In this document: positions 43,152 to 52,849 of the stretch, piece after piece
How the letters are laid out: each line of letters begins with the position of its first letter
Position numbering within the stretch: the stretch's first letter is position 1
From: Phycisphaerae bacterium
Lineage (GTDB): Bacteria > Planctomycetota > Phycisphaerae > UBA1845
Assembly (NCBI GenBank): GCA_020056715.1
Contig: JAGVHG010000078.1
Coordinates: 1 to 54,820, forward strand
Direction: 5' to 3'
DNA: 54,820 nucleotides
Position numbers and translations under genes: made by a program
The notes under the pieces: generated by a model
Seen by the model: only the letters and a program-made list of their open reading frames with translations
Told to the model about the DNA's origin: nothing
Database searches by the model: none

Positions 43152-44239
43152 GCGGGCAACTGTTCTACATCGGCATCACCCATCGAACCACACCGCTCTC
43201 GGTTCGGGAGAGCTTGCGGCCAGACGACGAGAAGCGTCGGACGATGCTGTCGCGATTAGCAGGCATGGCCGACGGGCGAATGGTGCTGTCCACCTGCGAG
43301 CGGTTCGAAGTCTATGCCACGACTCCTTGTACGGACGCGGCGGAGTGGATCGAATTGCTGTCTCAATGGTTCCACCTACCCATCGGCGTGTTGGCGCGAT
43401 TCGCTCGGACGCAGGTCGGTCCCGCTGCCGCCGAGCACCTGCTGCGCGTGGCCGCGGGATTGGAATCGCGCATCGTCGGAGAAGCCCAGATTCTCGGGCA
43501 GGTGCGCGATGCGTTCCTTCAGGCGACGCAGGCTCGCGCCCTTGATCCGGATCTTTCGACTTTGGGTCGGGCGGCGATTCGCACCGGCAAGCGCGTTCGA
43601 CATGAAACGTTGATCAATTGCGGCGCCCGATCCATCGCCACGATCGCGGTGGAACATGTCGCCCGGAAGCTAGGTCCGCTCAACGATCGGACGATCCTCA
43701 TCCTTGGCAGTGGTAAGCTCGCCGCGGTGGTGGCTGGTGAGCTGGCTCATCGAAGCACGGGGCGGTTGATTGTCGTCGGTCGGAATGTCGATCGTGCCGC
43801 CGCCGTCGCCCAAGATGCTCACGGCGATTCGCTGGGAATGGATCAACTCGCCGTCGCCTTGGGTAACTGCGACGCGCTGATCGCCTGCACATCCTCGCCG
43901 TTTCACCTTGTGGATTCGTCCACGATTGGGCGGGACCGTGCCAAGCTGTTGTGCCTCGTTGATCTGTCGGTGCCCCGCAACATCGACCCCGCCGTGACAC
44001 AGCTTGGCGGCGTTGGTTTAGCTCATCTCGACGAGTTAGTGGAGGGACAGTCGGCAAGAAAGGATGGCATCGCCGCCGCGGGCCGAATCGTGGAGGAGGA
44101 ACTGGCTCGATACAACTCCTGGCGGGAGGAGCGTCGAGTCGCGCCGTTGATCGCCCAACTGGTCCGCGAGGGATGCGGCGCGGACAAGCAAGCGTTGCAT
44201 TCGCGGATCGTTCGTCTCAAGGCCGGAGTCGCCGCGTGA
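43148..44239 (+). CDS. hemA: Glutamyl-tRNA reductase
   Basis: 363 residues. First enzyme of C5-pathway tetrapyrrole synthesis: reduces glutamyl-tRNA to glutamate-1-semialdehyde. Catalytic Cys50 in RMVLSTCERFEVY, NADPH-binding LILGSGKLAAVVAGEL and EAQILGQVRDAF are typical. GTG start overlapping the sulfite reductase stop by 4 bp. Shorter than many homologues, which reach 400 or more. Supplies precursor for siroheme in this operon and perhaps for heme generally. Confidence 0.92.
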   Translation: MSGQLFYIGITHRTTPLSVRESLRPDDEKRRTMLSRLAGMADGRMVLSTCERFEVYATTPCTDAAEWIELLSQWFHLPIGVLARFARTQVGPAAAEHLLRVAAGLESRIVGEAQILGQVRDAFLQATQARALDPDLSTLGRAAIRTGKRVRHETLINCGARSIATIAVEHVARKLGPLNDRTILILGSGKLAAVVAGELAHRSTGRLIVVGRNVDRAAAVAQDAHGDSLGMDQLAVALGNCDALIACTSSPFHLVDSSTIGRDRAKLLCLVDLSVPRNIDPAVTQLGGVGLAHLDELVEGQSARKDGIAAAGRIVEEELARYNSWREERRVAPLIAQLVREGCGADKQALHSRIVRLKAGVAA

Positions 44240-45018
44240 GCCGTACCGCCCTCATCTTGGCCGCCCACGGGTCGCGCGTGGACCCGACGATCAACGCCCA
44301 GCTCAACGAGTACGCAACGCGGATCGACCGGCTTGGGTTATTCGACAATGTGGCGAAGGCGTTCCATCGCGGTGAGCCGACCTTCGCGACCGTTCTCGAT
44401 CAACTGGATGCCGACGAGGTGACCGTCGTACCGGTGATGACCAGTGACGGCTACTACTGCGACGTGGTTCTCCCGCAGGAACTGGCCAAGAACCAACGGT
44501 TTACGCAGGTGCGTCTGCGACAAACGCCGCCGGTGGGCGCGCATGCGGGAGCGATCGCCCTTGTGGAGCGACGAGCACGCCGCCTGATTCTGGATCACAA
44601 CTTGGAAGCCGAGGACGTCTGCGTGGCCGTGGTCGGCCACGGGACCCCGCGACATCCTCGCAGTCGTCTTGCGACGGTGCGGCTTGCCGAGGCGCTGCAG
44701 CACGCCAAGCTCAGCGGTCAAGTCCTTTACGCGTTCTTGGGTGAGGCGCCGGGCGTGGAGTCGATTGTCGAACGTGCGACGGCCGACGCGGTTATCGTGA
44801 TTCCGTTTCTCGTCAGCGGCGGACCTCACGCCACGGTGGAAATCCCCATACGGTTGGGATTGCAGACCACGCCGGACGCGGCGCCGCCGTTTCATGGCCG
44901 CGTCGGCGATCGCTTCATCGTCTGCGACGCGGCCATCGGGACGCATTCCGAGATCGTCGACGTGATCGTCGATCTTGCAATGGCCGCTGCGCCGTTTCAT
45001 GCGGAGACTCTTGCGTGA
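44236..45018 (+). CDS. cbiX: Sirohydrochlorin chelatase, CbiX/SirB type
   Basis: 260 residues, two tandem chelatase-like halves (LAAHGSRVDPTI at the start; VVGHGTPRHPRSR in the middle), the latter with the second His. Inserts ferrous iron (siroheme) or cobalt (cobalamin) into sirohydrochlorin; next to sulfite reductase, siroheme is the likely product. GTG start 44236 is in a 4-bp GTGA overlap with hemA. Confidence 0.88.
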   Translation: MSRTALILAAHGSRVDPTINAQLNEYATRIDRLGLFDNVAKAFHRGEPTFATVLDQLDADEVTVVPVMTSDGYYCDVVLPQELAKNQRFTQVRLRQTPPVGAHAGAIALVERRARRLILDHNLEAEDVCVAVVGHGTPRHPRSRLATVRLAEALQHAKLSGQVLYAFLGEAPGVESIVERATADAVIVIPFLVSGGPHATVEIPIRLGLQTTPDAAPPFHGRVGDRFIVCDAAIGTHSEIVDVIVDLAMAAAPFHAETLA

Positions 45019-46529
45019 CACGGGAGCGAGGAGTCGTCTATCTCGTTGGCGCCGGACCCGGCGATCCTGGTCTGATGACGGTTCGCGGTCGAGACCTGCT
45101 GCGAACTGCTGATGTCATCGTTCACGACCGGCTGATCGGGCGCGAGTTGCTCGCCGAGGCGCGGTGCGAGGCCGAGCTGGTCGATGTCGGCAAAGTACCC
45201 GGTCACCACCGCGTCGCACAGGAACTGATTAACGAAATCATCGTCGATCGCGCACGCAGGGGTTTGACCGTCGTTCGCCTCAAAGGCGGCGATCCGTTTG
45301 TATTCGGCCGCGGATTTGAAGAATGGACGGCCTGCCGGGAGGCGGGCGTGGAGTGCGTAGTGGTCCCCGGCGTCAGCAGCGCTCTTGCGGCGCCCGCCGC
45401 CGCCGGAATCCCCGTGACCTGCCGCGGTGTAGCAGACTCGGTGGCCATCGTGACCGCGGAGAACGCCGCTGGGACTGGCCCGGCGTTCGATGCCAAGGCG
45501 TTGGCACGCATCGACACCGTTGTCATCCTCATGGGGAGAGCGCGACTCGCGGAGGTTACACAATCACTTATTGCGGCAGGACGCGATCCTTCGATTCCGG
45601 CGGCCTGCATCGAACGGGCGACGACGCCGCGGCAGCGAGTCACGGTGGCGACGCTGGCGACGATCGCGGAGGCCGCGGAGCGAGACGGACTTTGCGCGCC
45701 CATCGTCACCGTTGTAGGCGAAGTGGCGGCCTACGCCTCCGACGCGGCGGCACGCGAGCAGTCGCCGCTGTGCGGTGAACGGGTCGTCATCACTCGTCCG
45801 CGATCCAGCGCGAATGAATTGGAACGGAAGCTCTCGGCAGCCGGAGCGACGACGATCCATTGCCCCATGATCAGAATTGTGTACCCGGCGTCGAACGACG
45901 CGCTCGATGAGGCCATTCGGGAAATAGACCGTTATCAGTGGCTTGTTTTCAGCTCGGCTCATGGTGTGATCGGGTTTTGGAAGAGATTGGACTTTCTCGG
46001 ACTGGATGCACGAGCACTGGGCTTGTGCAAAGTAGCGGCGGTGGGGCCGGCCACCGCGAAACGATTGCGGCGCCAGGGCATTTTGCCAGAATTGGTCCCT
46101 CCGGCGTTTGACGGCGATGCCCTGGCCCGCTCGCTGTGCGAATCGAGCGACGCGCCATTGGGGCGCGTGCTCTTCCCGTGCGGCGACATTGCCCGACCGA
46201 CGATTCCTGAGGCGTTGCGCCGACGCGGCGCAAATGTCGATGCGGTCGTAGTTTACGCGACGGTCGATGCGACGCCGTCGGAGACGACGCGGAAGCTGAT
46301 CGGCGAGGGCGTCGATGCGATTTTGTTCTGCAGTCCGTCGGCCGTGCGACGGTTTGCGTCGCTGGGCCTGGCCGCGGGTGACGCGACAATCGCGTGCATC
46401 GGTCCGACGACGGCTTCGGCGGCGCGAAGTGCGGGGTTACGAGTTGAGGTGATGGCGGAAGAGCACAGCACGAGCGGACTCGTAGCGGCGTTGGAGCGGC
46501 ACTACAGCCTAGTGGGAGCGGCGGTATGA
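45015..46529 (+). CDS. cobA-hemD: Fused uroporphyrinogen-III C-methyltransferase/uroporphyrinogen-III synthase
   Basis: 504 residues. N-terminal CobA/SUMT domain about 1-250 with [28 protein letters not shown] and [19 protein letters not shown]-terminal HemD domain about 255-500 ([62 protein letters not shown]). It makes uroporphyrinogen III and methylates it to precorrin-2. GTG start with 4-bp overlap to cbiX. No precorrin-2 dehydrogenase gene is visible nearby. Confidence 0.92.
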   Translation: MTRERGVVYLVGAGPGDPGLMTVRGRDLLRTADVIVHDRLIGRELLAEARCEAELVDVGKVPGHHRVAQELINEIIVDRARRGLTVVRLKGGDPFVFGRGFEEWTACREAGVECVVVPGVSSALAAPAAAGIPVTCRGVADSVAIVTAENAAGTGPAFDAKALARIDTVVILMGRARLAEVTQSLIAAGRDPSIPAACIERATTPRQRVTVATLATIAEAAERDGLCAPIVTVVGEVAAYASDAAAREQSPLCGERVVITRPRSSANELERKLSAAGATTIHCPMIRIVYPASNDALDEAIREIDRYQWLVFSSAHGVIGFWKRLDFLGLDARALGLCKVAAVGPATAKRLRRQGILPELVPPAFDGDALARSLCESSDAPLGRVLFPCGDIARPTIPEALRRRGANVDAVVVYATVDATPSETTRKLIGEGVDAILFCSPSAVRRFASLGLAAGDATIACIGPTTASAARSAGLRVEVMAEEHSTSGLVAALERHYSLVGAAV

Positions 46530-47506
46530 GCGGATATCCCACGCGGCGGATGCGGAGGCTTCGGCGGACACCGGCCATTCGCGCGCTTCGACGGGAGACG
46601 CGCCTGACCGCGGACGACTTCATCTATCCTCTTTTCATCGTGGAGCGTGACGACCAGGCCGGGCCGGTGTCGTCGATGCCGGGCGTCTCGCGGCTGCGGA
46701 TCGACGACCTTGATCGGGAAGTCGAAAGCATCCTCTCGGCGGGATTGCGGTCCGTGCTGCTGTTCGGACTGCCGAGCAGCAAGGATGCGACGGGATCGAC
46801 GGGTTGCGGCGATGACAACATCGTGTCACAGGCCGCATTGCGGATCAAGAAGCTGACCGACCGGCTGGTGGTGATGACCGACGTCTGTTTGTGCGAGTAC
46901 ACCGACCACGGCCACTGCGGGATCGTGCGCGATGGGGCGATCGACAACGATGAGACGCTTTCGGCGCTTTGCCAGATGGCCGTCGCCCATGCGCGGGCGG
47001 GGGCGGACTTCGTCGCGCCCAGCGGGATGATGGATGGGATGGTCGGGGCGATCCGTCGAGGGCTGGATGAGGCCGGGCTGTCGGACGTGGGTATTCTGTC
47101 GTACGCGGTGAAATACGCCTCGTCGTTCTACGGTCCTTTCCGTGAGGCCGCCGATTCCAAGCCCGCGTTCGGCGATCGGCGAAGCTATCAGATGGACCCC
47201 TCTAACGTACGCGAGGCGCTGGCGGAGGCCAAGCTCGACATCGACGAGGGGGCGGACATCATCATGGTCAAGCCCGCGCTGCCCTACCTCGACGTTGTGC
47301 GGCGTGTGCGTGAGGCTTTCCCGGAAATGCCGCTGGCCGCTTATCAGGTGAGCGGGGAATATAGCATGATCAAAGCCGCCGCGAGGAACGGTTGGCTCAA
47401 CGAACGCGACGTGGTCCTCGAAGCGCTCACCTCCATCAAACGCGCCGGGGCGGACCTCATCATCACATATTTCGCCAAAGAAGCGGCCGGGTATCTGCGC
47501 GGCTAA
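46526..47506 (+). CDS. hemB: Delta-aminolevulinic acid dehydratase (porphobilinogen synthase)
   Basis: 326 residues. Condenses two aminolevulinate molecules. Zinc ligands Cys121, Cys123, Cys131 in [14 protein letters not shown]; Schiff-base lysines Lys196 ([12 protein letters not shown]) and Lys249 (IMVKPALPY). Zn-dependent type. ATG 46526 overlaps the preceding gene by 4 bp. Last gene of the operon; hemC and hemL are missing from the window. Confidence 0.95.
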   Translation: MSGYPTRRMRRLRRTPAIRALRRETRLTADDFIYPLFIVERDDQAGPVSSMPGVSRLRIDDLDREVESILSAGLRSVLLFGLPSSKDATGSTGCGDDNIVSQAALRIKKLTDRLVVMTDVCLCEYTDHGHCGIVRDGAIDNDETLSALCQMAVAHARAGADFVAPSGMMDGMVGAIRRGLDEAGLSDVGILSYAVKYASSFYGPFREAADSKPAFGDRRSYQMDPSNVREALAEAKLDIDEGADIIMVKPALPYLDVVRRVREAFPEMPLAAYQVSGEYSMIKAAARNGWLNERDVVLEALTSIKRAGADLIITYFAKEAAGYLRG

Positions 47507-47564
47507 GAAACTCAGAAAGCAGAAACGCAGAAACGGTGAGACGGAGTTACGAGTTACGAATTAC
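47506..47564. repeat. Two short tandem repeats after hemB (AGAAACGC-like and GARTTAC)
   Basis: 47506-47536: AGAAACTC, AGAAAGC, AGAAACGC, AGAAACGG. 47544-47564: GAGTTAC, GAGTTAC, GAATTAC. Same general type as the repeats near ptsH, amrS and cysH. Confidence 0.6.
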
Positions 47565-47619
47565 AAGGAGGGGCAATCCCGGAGCGGTGGGGCGGTTGGA
47601 ACTGTATTGATCGCCAGGC

Positions 47620-47649
47620 TGGTCAACGCAGCGTCCGACGTGGTATAAT
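47620..47649 (+). promoter_or_regulatory. Putative promoter of hicBA
   Basis: Perfect -10 TATAAT at 47644-47649, with a weak -35 TGGTCA 18 bp upstream. 62 bp before the hicB ATG. Confidence 0.5.
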
Positions 47650-47710
47650 GAAAGTAGCGGCCGAGGCTGGCGACGTGCATCGCCTGATCGGCCGGTGAGG
47701 TCGGTGTTTT

Positions 47711-47956
47711 ATGCTCTACAAAATCCCTCTCGTACTCGCTCCCCAGCCGGAAGGCGGCTTCACCGTTACCTCGCCCGCATTGCCGGAGTTGGTGACGGAG
47801 GGCGACACCGCCGATGAGGCATTAAGCAACGTCCGCGATGCGTTGGCCGCCGTCATCGAGACCTACCAAGACCTGGGCCGACCGTTTCCCTCTGGGATCG
47901 CGCAGGACGTCGGGAACGGACCGGTTTGGCTCGAAACCCTCGTCGGGTCGCCGTGA
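47711..47956 (+). CDS. hicB: HicB-family antitoxin
   Basis: 81 residues, partial-RNase-H-like HicB fold: LVLAPQPEGGFTVTSPALPE, LVTEGDTADEALSNVRDALA. Usually binds and blocks HicA and represses the operon; no DNA-binding helix-turn-helix or ribbon-helix-helix extension is evident here. Unusual order, antitoxin first. Overlaps hicA by 4 bp. Confidence 0.82.
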   Translation: MLYKIPLVLAPQPEGGFTVTSPALPELVTEGDTADEALSNVRDALAAVIETYQDLGRPFPSGIAQDVGNGPVWLETLVGSP

Positions 47957-48165
47957 CCTATCGCCACGTATCACGCAAGCTGCTCGCGCTCGGCTGTACG
48001 GAACTGCCGCGCCGTGGCGGCGGCTCTCACCGGAAGTGGTTCAATCCGGCAACGGAGCGAGCGACGGTCGTTCCCGATTGGGGCGGGCGCGATCTGAAAC
48101 TGGGCACCGTTCGCGCCTCGGTCCGCCAACTCGGCCTGGAGTGGGAACAGTTCCAACAGGCGTAA
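47953..48165 (+). CDS. hicA: HicA-family toxin (mRNA interferase)
   Basis: 70 residues from GTG 47953, overlapping the hicB stop as GTGA. dsRBD-like fold with catalytic His in RGGGSHRKW and the typical C-terminal RDLKLGTVRASVRQLGL. HicA cleaves mRNA. Confidence 0.82.
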   Translation: MTYRHVSRKLLALGCTELPRRGGGSHRKWFNPATERATVVPDWGGRDLKLGTVRASVRQLGLEWEQFQQA

Positions 48166-48196
48166 ACGGGACGTAGATCACGCCGCCTGCGCCGGG

Positions 48197-48286
48197 TCAC
48201 GGGCCGAAGATGCTGTATTGCAAGACCGCGCAGTCGCGAAGGTCCACGGCACAATCGAGGTTCAAGTCGGCGAGCGGGCGACGGGT
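48197..48286 (-). pseudogene. Remnant of a dockerin-like protein C-terminus
   Basis: An about 30-residue frame (RPLADLNLDCAVDLRDCAVL, ending YSIFGP) resembles the C-terminal calcium loop of dockerin-like proteins in this window; a stop codon precedes it directly upstream. It abuts a fragment of the 103-bp repeat. Probably all that remains of a lost gene. The rest of the 48166-48408 gap shows only the ileS promoter. Confidence 0.4.
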
Positions 48287-48289
48287 TCC

Positions 48290-48315
48290 TTGCCTCTAAA
48301 GAGGTGGGCCACCCA
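48290..48315. repeat. Fragment of the 103-bp multi-hairpin repeat (right end)
   Basis: TGCCTCTAAAGAGGTGGGCC, then ACCCA, matches the last hairpin and right terminal inverted repeat of the copies at 29823 and 30570. Confidence 0.6.
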
Positions 48316-48349
48316 TCCGCGCGAATGGTCTCGGCTTTGATCGCGGCGG

Positions 48350-48378
48350 TTCACGTGGAGGCACAACGCGATTATAGT
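48350..48378 (+). promoter_or_regulatory. Putative promoter of ileS
   Basis: -35 TTCACG (48350-48355), 17-bp spacer, -10 TATAGT (48373-48378), 30 bp before the ileS ATG. Confidence 0.45.
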
Positions 48379-48408
48379 AGGTCGAGTTGCGTTGCGACGG
48401 AGTGTTTC

Positions 48409-51400
48409 ATGGCGTTCGAAAAGGTTGATCCGAAGGTTGATTTTCCCGCCCAGGAGCGGGCGGTGCTGGCGTTTTGGGAAAAAACGCAGGCGTTTGAGAA
48501 GTTGCGGACAATCAATCGCGGGAAACCGAAGTGGTCCTTCTTGGACGGCCCGATCACGGCCAACAACCCCATGGGCGTCCATCACGCCTGGGGCCGGACG
48601 TACAAGGACATTTATCAACGATACCACGCCGCGCTGGGGCGCGAGCTGCGCTATCAGAACGGGTTCGACTGTCAGGGCTTGTGGGTGGAGGTTGAGGTCG
48701 AGAAGGAGCACGGGTTCACCTGCAAGAAGGACATCGAGGCCTACGGGATCGGCAAGTTCGTGGAGGAGTGCAAGGCGCGGGCGTGCAAGTTCGCGGCCAT
48801 GCAGAGCGAACAGTCCAAACGGCTCGGCCAGTGGATGGACTGGGACAACTCCTACTACACGATGTCGGATGAGAACAACTACGGTATCTGGGCGTTCCTC
48901 AAGAAGTGCCACGAGAAGGAGCTGGTTTACAAGGGCGTCGATGTGATGCCCTGGTGCCCGAGGTGCGGGACGGGCATCAGCCAGATGGAGATGAACGAGG
49001 GGTACCGCGAAGTCGCGCACACGTCGGTGTTCGTGACCTTCCCGCTGCTCGACCGGCCTGGGCACTCGCTGCTGGTGTGGACGACGACGCCGTGGACGTT
49101 GAGTTCCAATGTCGCGGCCGCAGTGAAGCCTGACATGACGTACGTCAAGGTCAAGCAGGGCGAGCGATTCTATTACGTCGGCAAGGTCAACTTCGAAAGC
49201 TCGCGCACACAACCTGTGCAGGCGCCGGACAAATCCAACACGCCGAGTCTTATGTCCATCCAGGCGATGTTCAAAAACAACGGTGCGTTCGAGGTGATCG
49301 AGGAACTGCGCGGGGAGGCACTCGTCGGGCTGACGTACGGCGGGCCGTTTGATGATCTGCCCGGCGCGAAGGAGGCCAAAGTTGCCCATCGCGTGATCGC
49401 GTGGGATGCAGTCACCGAGTCGGAGGGCACGGGCATCGTGCATATCGCCCCCGGTTGCGGGGCCGAGGACTATCGACTGGGCAAGGAACTGGGACTGCCG
49501 CGAATCGCGCCGCTGCTGGAGGATGGCCGCTTTCGAGCGGAGTTCGGGTTTCTGTCCGGCAAGCGCTTCGATGAAGTCGCCGATGACATTGTCGTCGATT
49601 TGAAAAAACGCGGATTACTTTTCGCCAAGGAGCAATACTGGCATCGCTACCCACACTGTTGGCGGTGCAAGGATGAATTGGTCTACCGCCTGGTGGACGA
49701 ATGGTTCATCAATATGAATTGGCGCGACGAGATCATGGAATCGGCCAAGGGGGCGCGGTGGATCCCGGAATGGGGCTTGGAGCGGGAACTGGACTGGTTA
49801 AAGAACATGGGCGACTGGATGATCTCCAAGAAGCGCTATTGGGGATTGGCATTGCCCATTTGGGAATGTCACCAGTGCGGGCATTTCGAGATTATCGGCG
49901 GGCGGGAAGAACTGAAGGCCCGTGCAGTCACAGGGTGGGAGAAGTTCGACAGTCATTCGCCGCACCGGCCTTGGGTGGATGCGGTGACAATCCGCTGCGC
50001 CCATTGTGGTGACAACGGTGTGTCACGGGTAAAGGAAGTGGGCAATCCGTGGCTGGACGCAAGCATCGTACCATTTTCCACCATGGGATATTTCTCGGAT
50101 CGCAAGTATTGGGAGCAGTGGTTCCCGGCGGAATTCGTGGTGGAGGCCTTGCCGGGCCAGTTTCGCAACTGGTTTTACGCATTGCTCACCGTGAGCACGA
50201 TGATGGTGGGGCGGTCGCCGTTTAAGGTTCTCAAGGGCCACGGACTGGTCATGGACGACGAGGGCAAGCCCATGCACAAGTCGTCGGGCAACGCCATCGA
50301 GTTCAACGAGGCCGCCGACCGGATCGGGGTGGACGTGATGCGTTGGCTGTATGCGGCCACGTCGCCGGAGCGGAACGTGCTCTTTGGTCCGCACCACTGC
50401 GATGAGGTCCGCCGCGAGGTGATCCTTCCCTGGTGGAACGTCTACTCGTTCTTTTGCAATCTCGCGCGGGTGGATGACTTCCAGCCGCATGTACACACCG
50501 CGAGCGACAAGGAACGCTCCTTGCTGGATCGGTGGATTCTCTCGGACTTGCACAAGCTGATCGGCGTGGCGAACGAATCGTACAGCCGGTTTGACGTGGG
50601 CAGGTTCTGCGCGGAGGCGGCGCGGTTCATCGACGTTTTGAGCACGTGGTACGTGCGGCGATCGCGTCGGCGGTTTTATGGGGACGGTTGGCCGGCGGAT
50701 AAACGGGCGGCGTATTCGACGTTGTACGAAGTGTTGACGACTTTCAATCGCCTGATCGCCCCGATCGTGCCGTTTGTGGCCGAGACGGTCTATCAGAACC
50801 TTGTGGCCAAGCAGGGCGGCGATGCGCCGGCCAGCGTTCATCATGTGCCGTTTCCGCAGGCGGATGCGAAATTGATCGACGAAACGCTTTCCGCACATGT
50901 GGCGGCTTCGATCCGGCTGGTCTCGTTGGCGCGATCGGCGAGGAAGGAATCGAACCTCAAAATCCGCCAACCCTTGGCCGAGCTGGTCGTCGTACCGGGC
51001 AGCGACGCGGAACGAAACGCGGTCGGATTGTTCGAGGACCATTTCGTTGAAGAACTGAACGTGAAGAAGGTGACCATCCGCGACGACCGCGACGGGCTGT
51101 ACACGGTGACGGTGTCGCCGAACATGAAGACGCTGGGGCCTAAGTTCGGGCGGTACCTCGCGGCTGCGAAGAAGGTCGTTGAGGGGTTGAAGGGGAGGGA
51201 TTTGGAAGCCCGCCTCGCCCGCGGCGAATCCGTGAATCTGCCGGTTGAGGGCACGGACGCAACCGTTGCGAAGGAAGATTTGACGATCTCGAAATCGTAT
51301 GGCGAGCATTGGGCCGGGGCCGCGGACGGCGCGACCGTCGTGCTGATTGACAAGCGGGTCACGCCCACGCTGAAAAACGAAGGAATCGCGCGGGATATTG

Positions 51401-51642
51401 TCCGCAACGTCCAGAATCTACGTAAGGACGCCGGTCTGGATATCGCTGACCGGATCAAGCTCGGACTTTCGACGGAATCGGAAATCCTGAAGACGGCGAT
51501 CGACGAATGTAAGCTTTACATTGGCAACGAGACTCTCTCGACGGAAATGGTGACGGGATCGGTTGGAGGCGCGGTAGGGGAAATCACCGTTGAAATCGAA
51601 CCGAAACAAAGCGTGACCATCACCATAGCGAAAATGCGGTGA
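48409..51642 (+). CDS. ileS: Isoleucyl-tRNA synthetase
   Basis: 1077 residues, class I synthetase charging tRNA-Ile. HIGH equivalent GVHHAWG (56-62); KMSKS position reads GKPMHKSSGNAIEF; CP1 editing domain features (LVWTTTPWTLSSNVAAAV); zinc-like Cys pairs CPRCGTG, CWRCKDE, CHQCGH, CAHCGD; C-terminal anticodon-binding part and a tail (RKESNLKIRQPLAELVV). Start ATG 48409 with CGGAG upstream. The KMSKS loop variant is shared by a subgroup of IleRS and is not a sign of inactivity by itself. Confidence 0.93.
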   Translation: MAFEKVDPKVDFPAQERAVLAFWEKTQAFEKLRTINRGKPKWSFLDGPITANNPMGVHHAWGRTYKDIYQRYHAALGRELRYQNGFDCQGLWVEVEVEKEHGFTCKKDIEAYGIGKFVEECKARACKFAAMQSEQSKRLGQWMDWDNSYYTMSDENNYGIWAFLKKCHEKELVYKGVDVMPWCPRCGTGISQMEMNEGYREVAHTSVFVTFPLLDRPGHSLLVWTTTPWTLSSNVAAAVKPDMTYVKVKQGERFYYVGKVNFESSRTQPVQAPDKSNTPSLMSIQAMFKNNGAFEVIEELRGEALVGLTYGGPFDDLPGAKEAKVAHRVIAWDAVTESEGTGIVHIAPGCGAEDYRLGKELGLPRIAPLLEDGRFRAEFGFLSGKRFDEVADDIVVDLKKRGLLFAKEQYWHRYPHCWRCKDELVYRLVDEWFINMNWRDEIMESAKGARWIPEWGLERELDWLKNMGDWMISKKRYWGLALPIWECHQCGHFEIIGGREELKARAVTGWEKFDSHSPHRPWVDAVTIRCAHCGDNGVSRVKEVGNPWLDASIVPFSTMGYFSDRKYWEQWFPAEFVVEALPGQFRNWFYALLTVSTMMVGRSPFKVLKGHGLVMDDEGKPMHKSSGNAIEFNEAADRIGVDVMRWLYAATSPERNVLFGPHHCDEVRREVILPWWNVYSFFCNLARVDDFQPHVHTASDKERSLLDRWILSDLHKLIGVANESYSRFDVGRFCAEAARFIDVLSTWYVRRSRRRFYGDGWPADKRAAYSTLYEVLTTFNRLIAPIVPFVAETVYQNLVAKQGGDAPASVHHVPFPQADAKLIDETLSAHVAASIRLVSLARSARKESNLKIRQPLAELVVVPGSDAERNAVGLFEDHFVEELNVKKVTIRDDRDGLYTVTVSPNMKTLGPKFGRYLAAAKKVVEGLKGRDLEARLARGESVNLPVEGTDATVAKEDLTISKSYGEHWAGAADGATVVLIDKRVTPTLKNEGIARDIVRNVQNLRKDAGLDIADRIKLGLSTESEILKTAIDECKLYIGNETLSTEMVTGSVGGAVGEITVEIEPKQSVTITIAKMR

Positions 51643-51658
51643 CGTTTACCGCCAAGAC

Positions 51659-52837
51659 ATGACAACGTTCGGTCCACAACACGAGTCATGGGAACAAAGC
51701 GGTGGTCCGCCGCGCTACCGCCCACCGTCGCGGCGCAATTGGGCAGCGATGGGGTTGGTATGGGCGATCGTGTTCGCATTGGTGTGGGCGTGGATGCGGC
51801 CGGAGCAAGGCGCGCCGGTCCTGAATCCGACGGCTGAGTCGCGGGCCGTCGTTGCCCGCGGGAACCTCGCCGAAGACGAGAAAGCGACCATCGAGGTGTT
51901 CAAGGAGGCGTCACCCTCGGTTGTGTTCATCACTACCAGCGACGTGGCCCGCGACTTTTTCAGCCTCAACCCGGTGGAGATTCAACGCGGCAGCGGTTCG
52001 GGATTCATTTACGACCACGATGGGCATATTGTCACCAACCTGCACGTGCTGATCGAAGGCCACAAGTGGACGGTCACGCTGGCCGACCGCTCGCCGTGGG
52101 AGGCGCGGCTCGTCGGTGTGGCCGAGGACAAGGATCTCGCCGTGCTCAAGATCGACGCCCCGGCGGACAGTCTCAAGCCCATCACCATCGGCACCTCCAC
52201 CGATTTGCAGGTGGGGCAAAAAGTCTTTGCCATTGGCAATCCATTCGGCCTCGATCAGACGCTCACCACAGGTATCGTCAGCGCCTTGGGCCGCGAAATC
52301 CGCTCGCTGAACGACCGGCCGATCCATGACGTGATCCAGACCGACGCGGCCATCAACCCCGGCAACTCCGGCGGGCCGTTGCTGGACAGCGCGGGACGAT
52401 TGATCGGCGTCAACACGCAGATCGCCAGCCCCTCGGGAGCGAGCGCGGGGATCGGGTTCGCCATCCCCGTGGACATCGTCAGCCGCGTCGTGCCGGAGAT
52501 TATTAGTCATGGCCGGGTGATCCGGCCGATCCTGGGCGTTGAAGTTTCGCCGGATCATGTGACCCACCGGCTCGGCCTCCAGGGCGTGTTGCTGCTGGAC
52601 GTTCCCGCAACCAGCGCCGCCGGAAAAGCGGGGCTTCGCGGAACGATCGTGACCCGCGACGGACGCATCCGCCAACTTGGCGACCAGATCCTCAAGATCG
52701 ATAACCTCTCCACTCCCGGCCAAAACGCCTTATTCGACGCACTGGAGAAATACAAAGTCGGCGACGAGGTGCGGGTTACTTTCCGCCGCGACGATCAAGA
52801 GCAGGTCGTCACCGTTCGACTTCAAGCGCTGGAATAG
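51659..52837 (+). CDS. HtrA/DegP-like serine protease with PDZ domain
   Basis: 392 residues. Membrane-anchored (hydrophobic segment about 29-46), trypsin-like domain with His129 (IVTNLHVL), Asp159 (EDKDLAVLKI) and Ser237 (NPGNSGGPLL), then one PDZ domain about 300-390 (LGLQGVLLLDVPATSAAGKA). Envelope quality-control protease. Confidence 0.93.
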   Translation: MTTFGPQHESWEQSGGPPRYRPPSRRNWAAMGLVWAIVFALVWAWMRPEQGAPVLNPTAESRAVVARGNLAEDEKATIEVFKEASPSVVFITTSDVARDFFSLNPVEIQRGSGSGFIYDHDGHIVTNLHVLIEGHKWTVTLADRSPWEARLVGVAEDKDLAVLKIDAPADSLKPITIGTSTDLQVGQKVFAIGNPFGLDQTLTTGIVSALGREIRSLNDRPIHDVIQTDAAINPGNSGGPLLDSAGRLIGVNTQIASPSGASAGIGFAIPVDIVSRVVPEIISHGRVIRPILGVEVSPDHVTHRLGLQGVLLLDVPATSAAGKAGLRGTIVTRDGRIRQLGDQILKIDNLSTPGQNALFDALEKYKVGDEVRVTFRRDDQEQVVTVRLQALE

Positions 52838-52849
52838 TGTTGTCGAGCG

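Noticed and set aside
48262-49443. 393-codon minus-strand frame opposite ileS
   Set aside because: Opposes the conserved N-terminal domain of IleRS and shows no family features.
50023-51309. 428-codon minus-strand frame opposite the ileS 3' half
   Set aside because: No motif; opposite strand is clearly IleRS.
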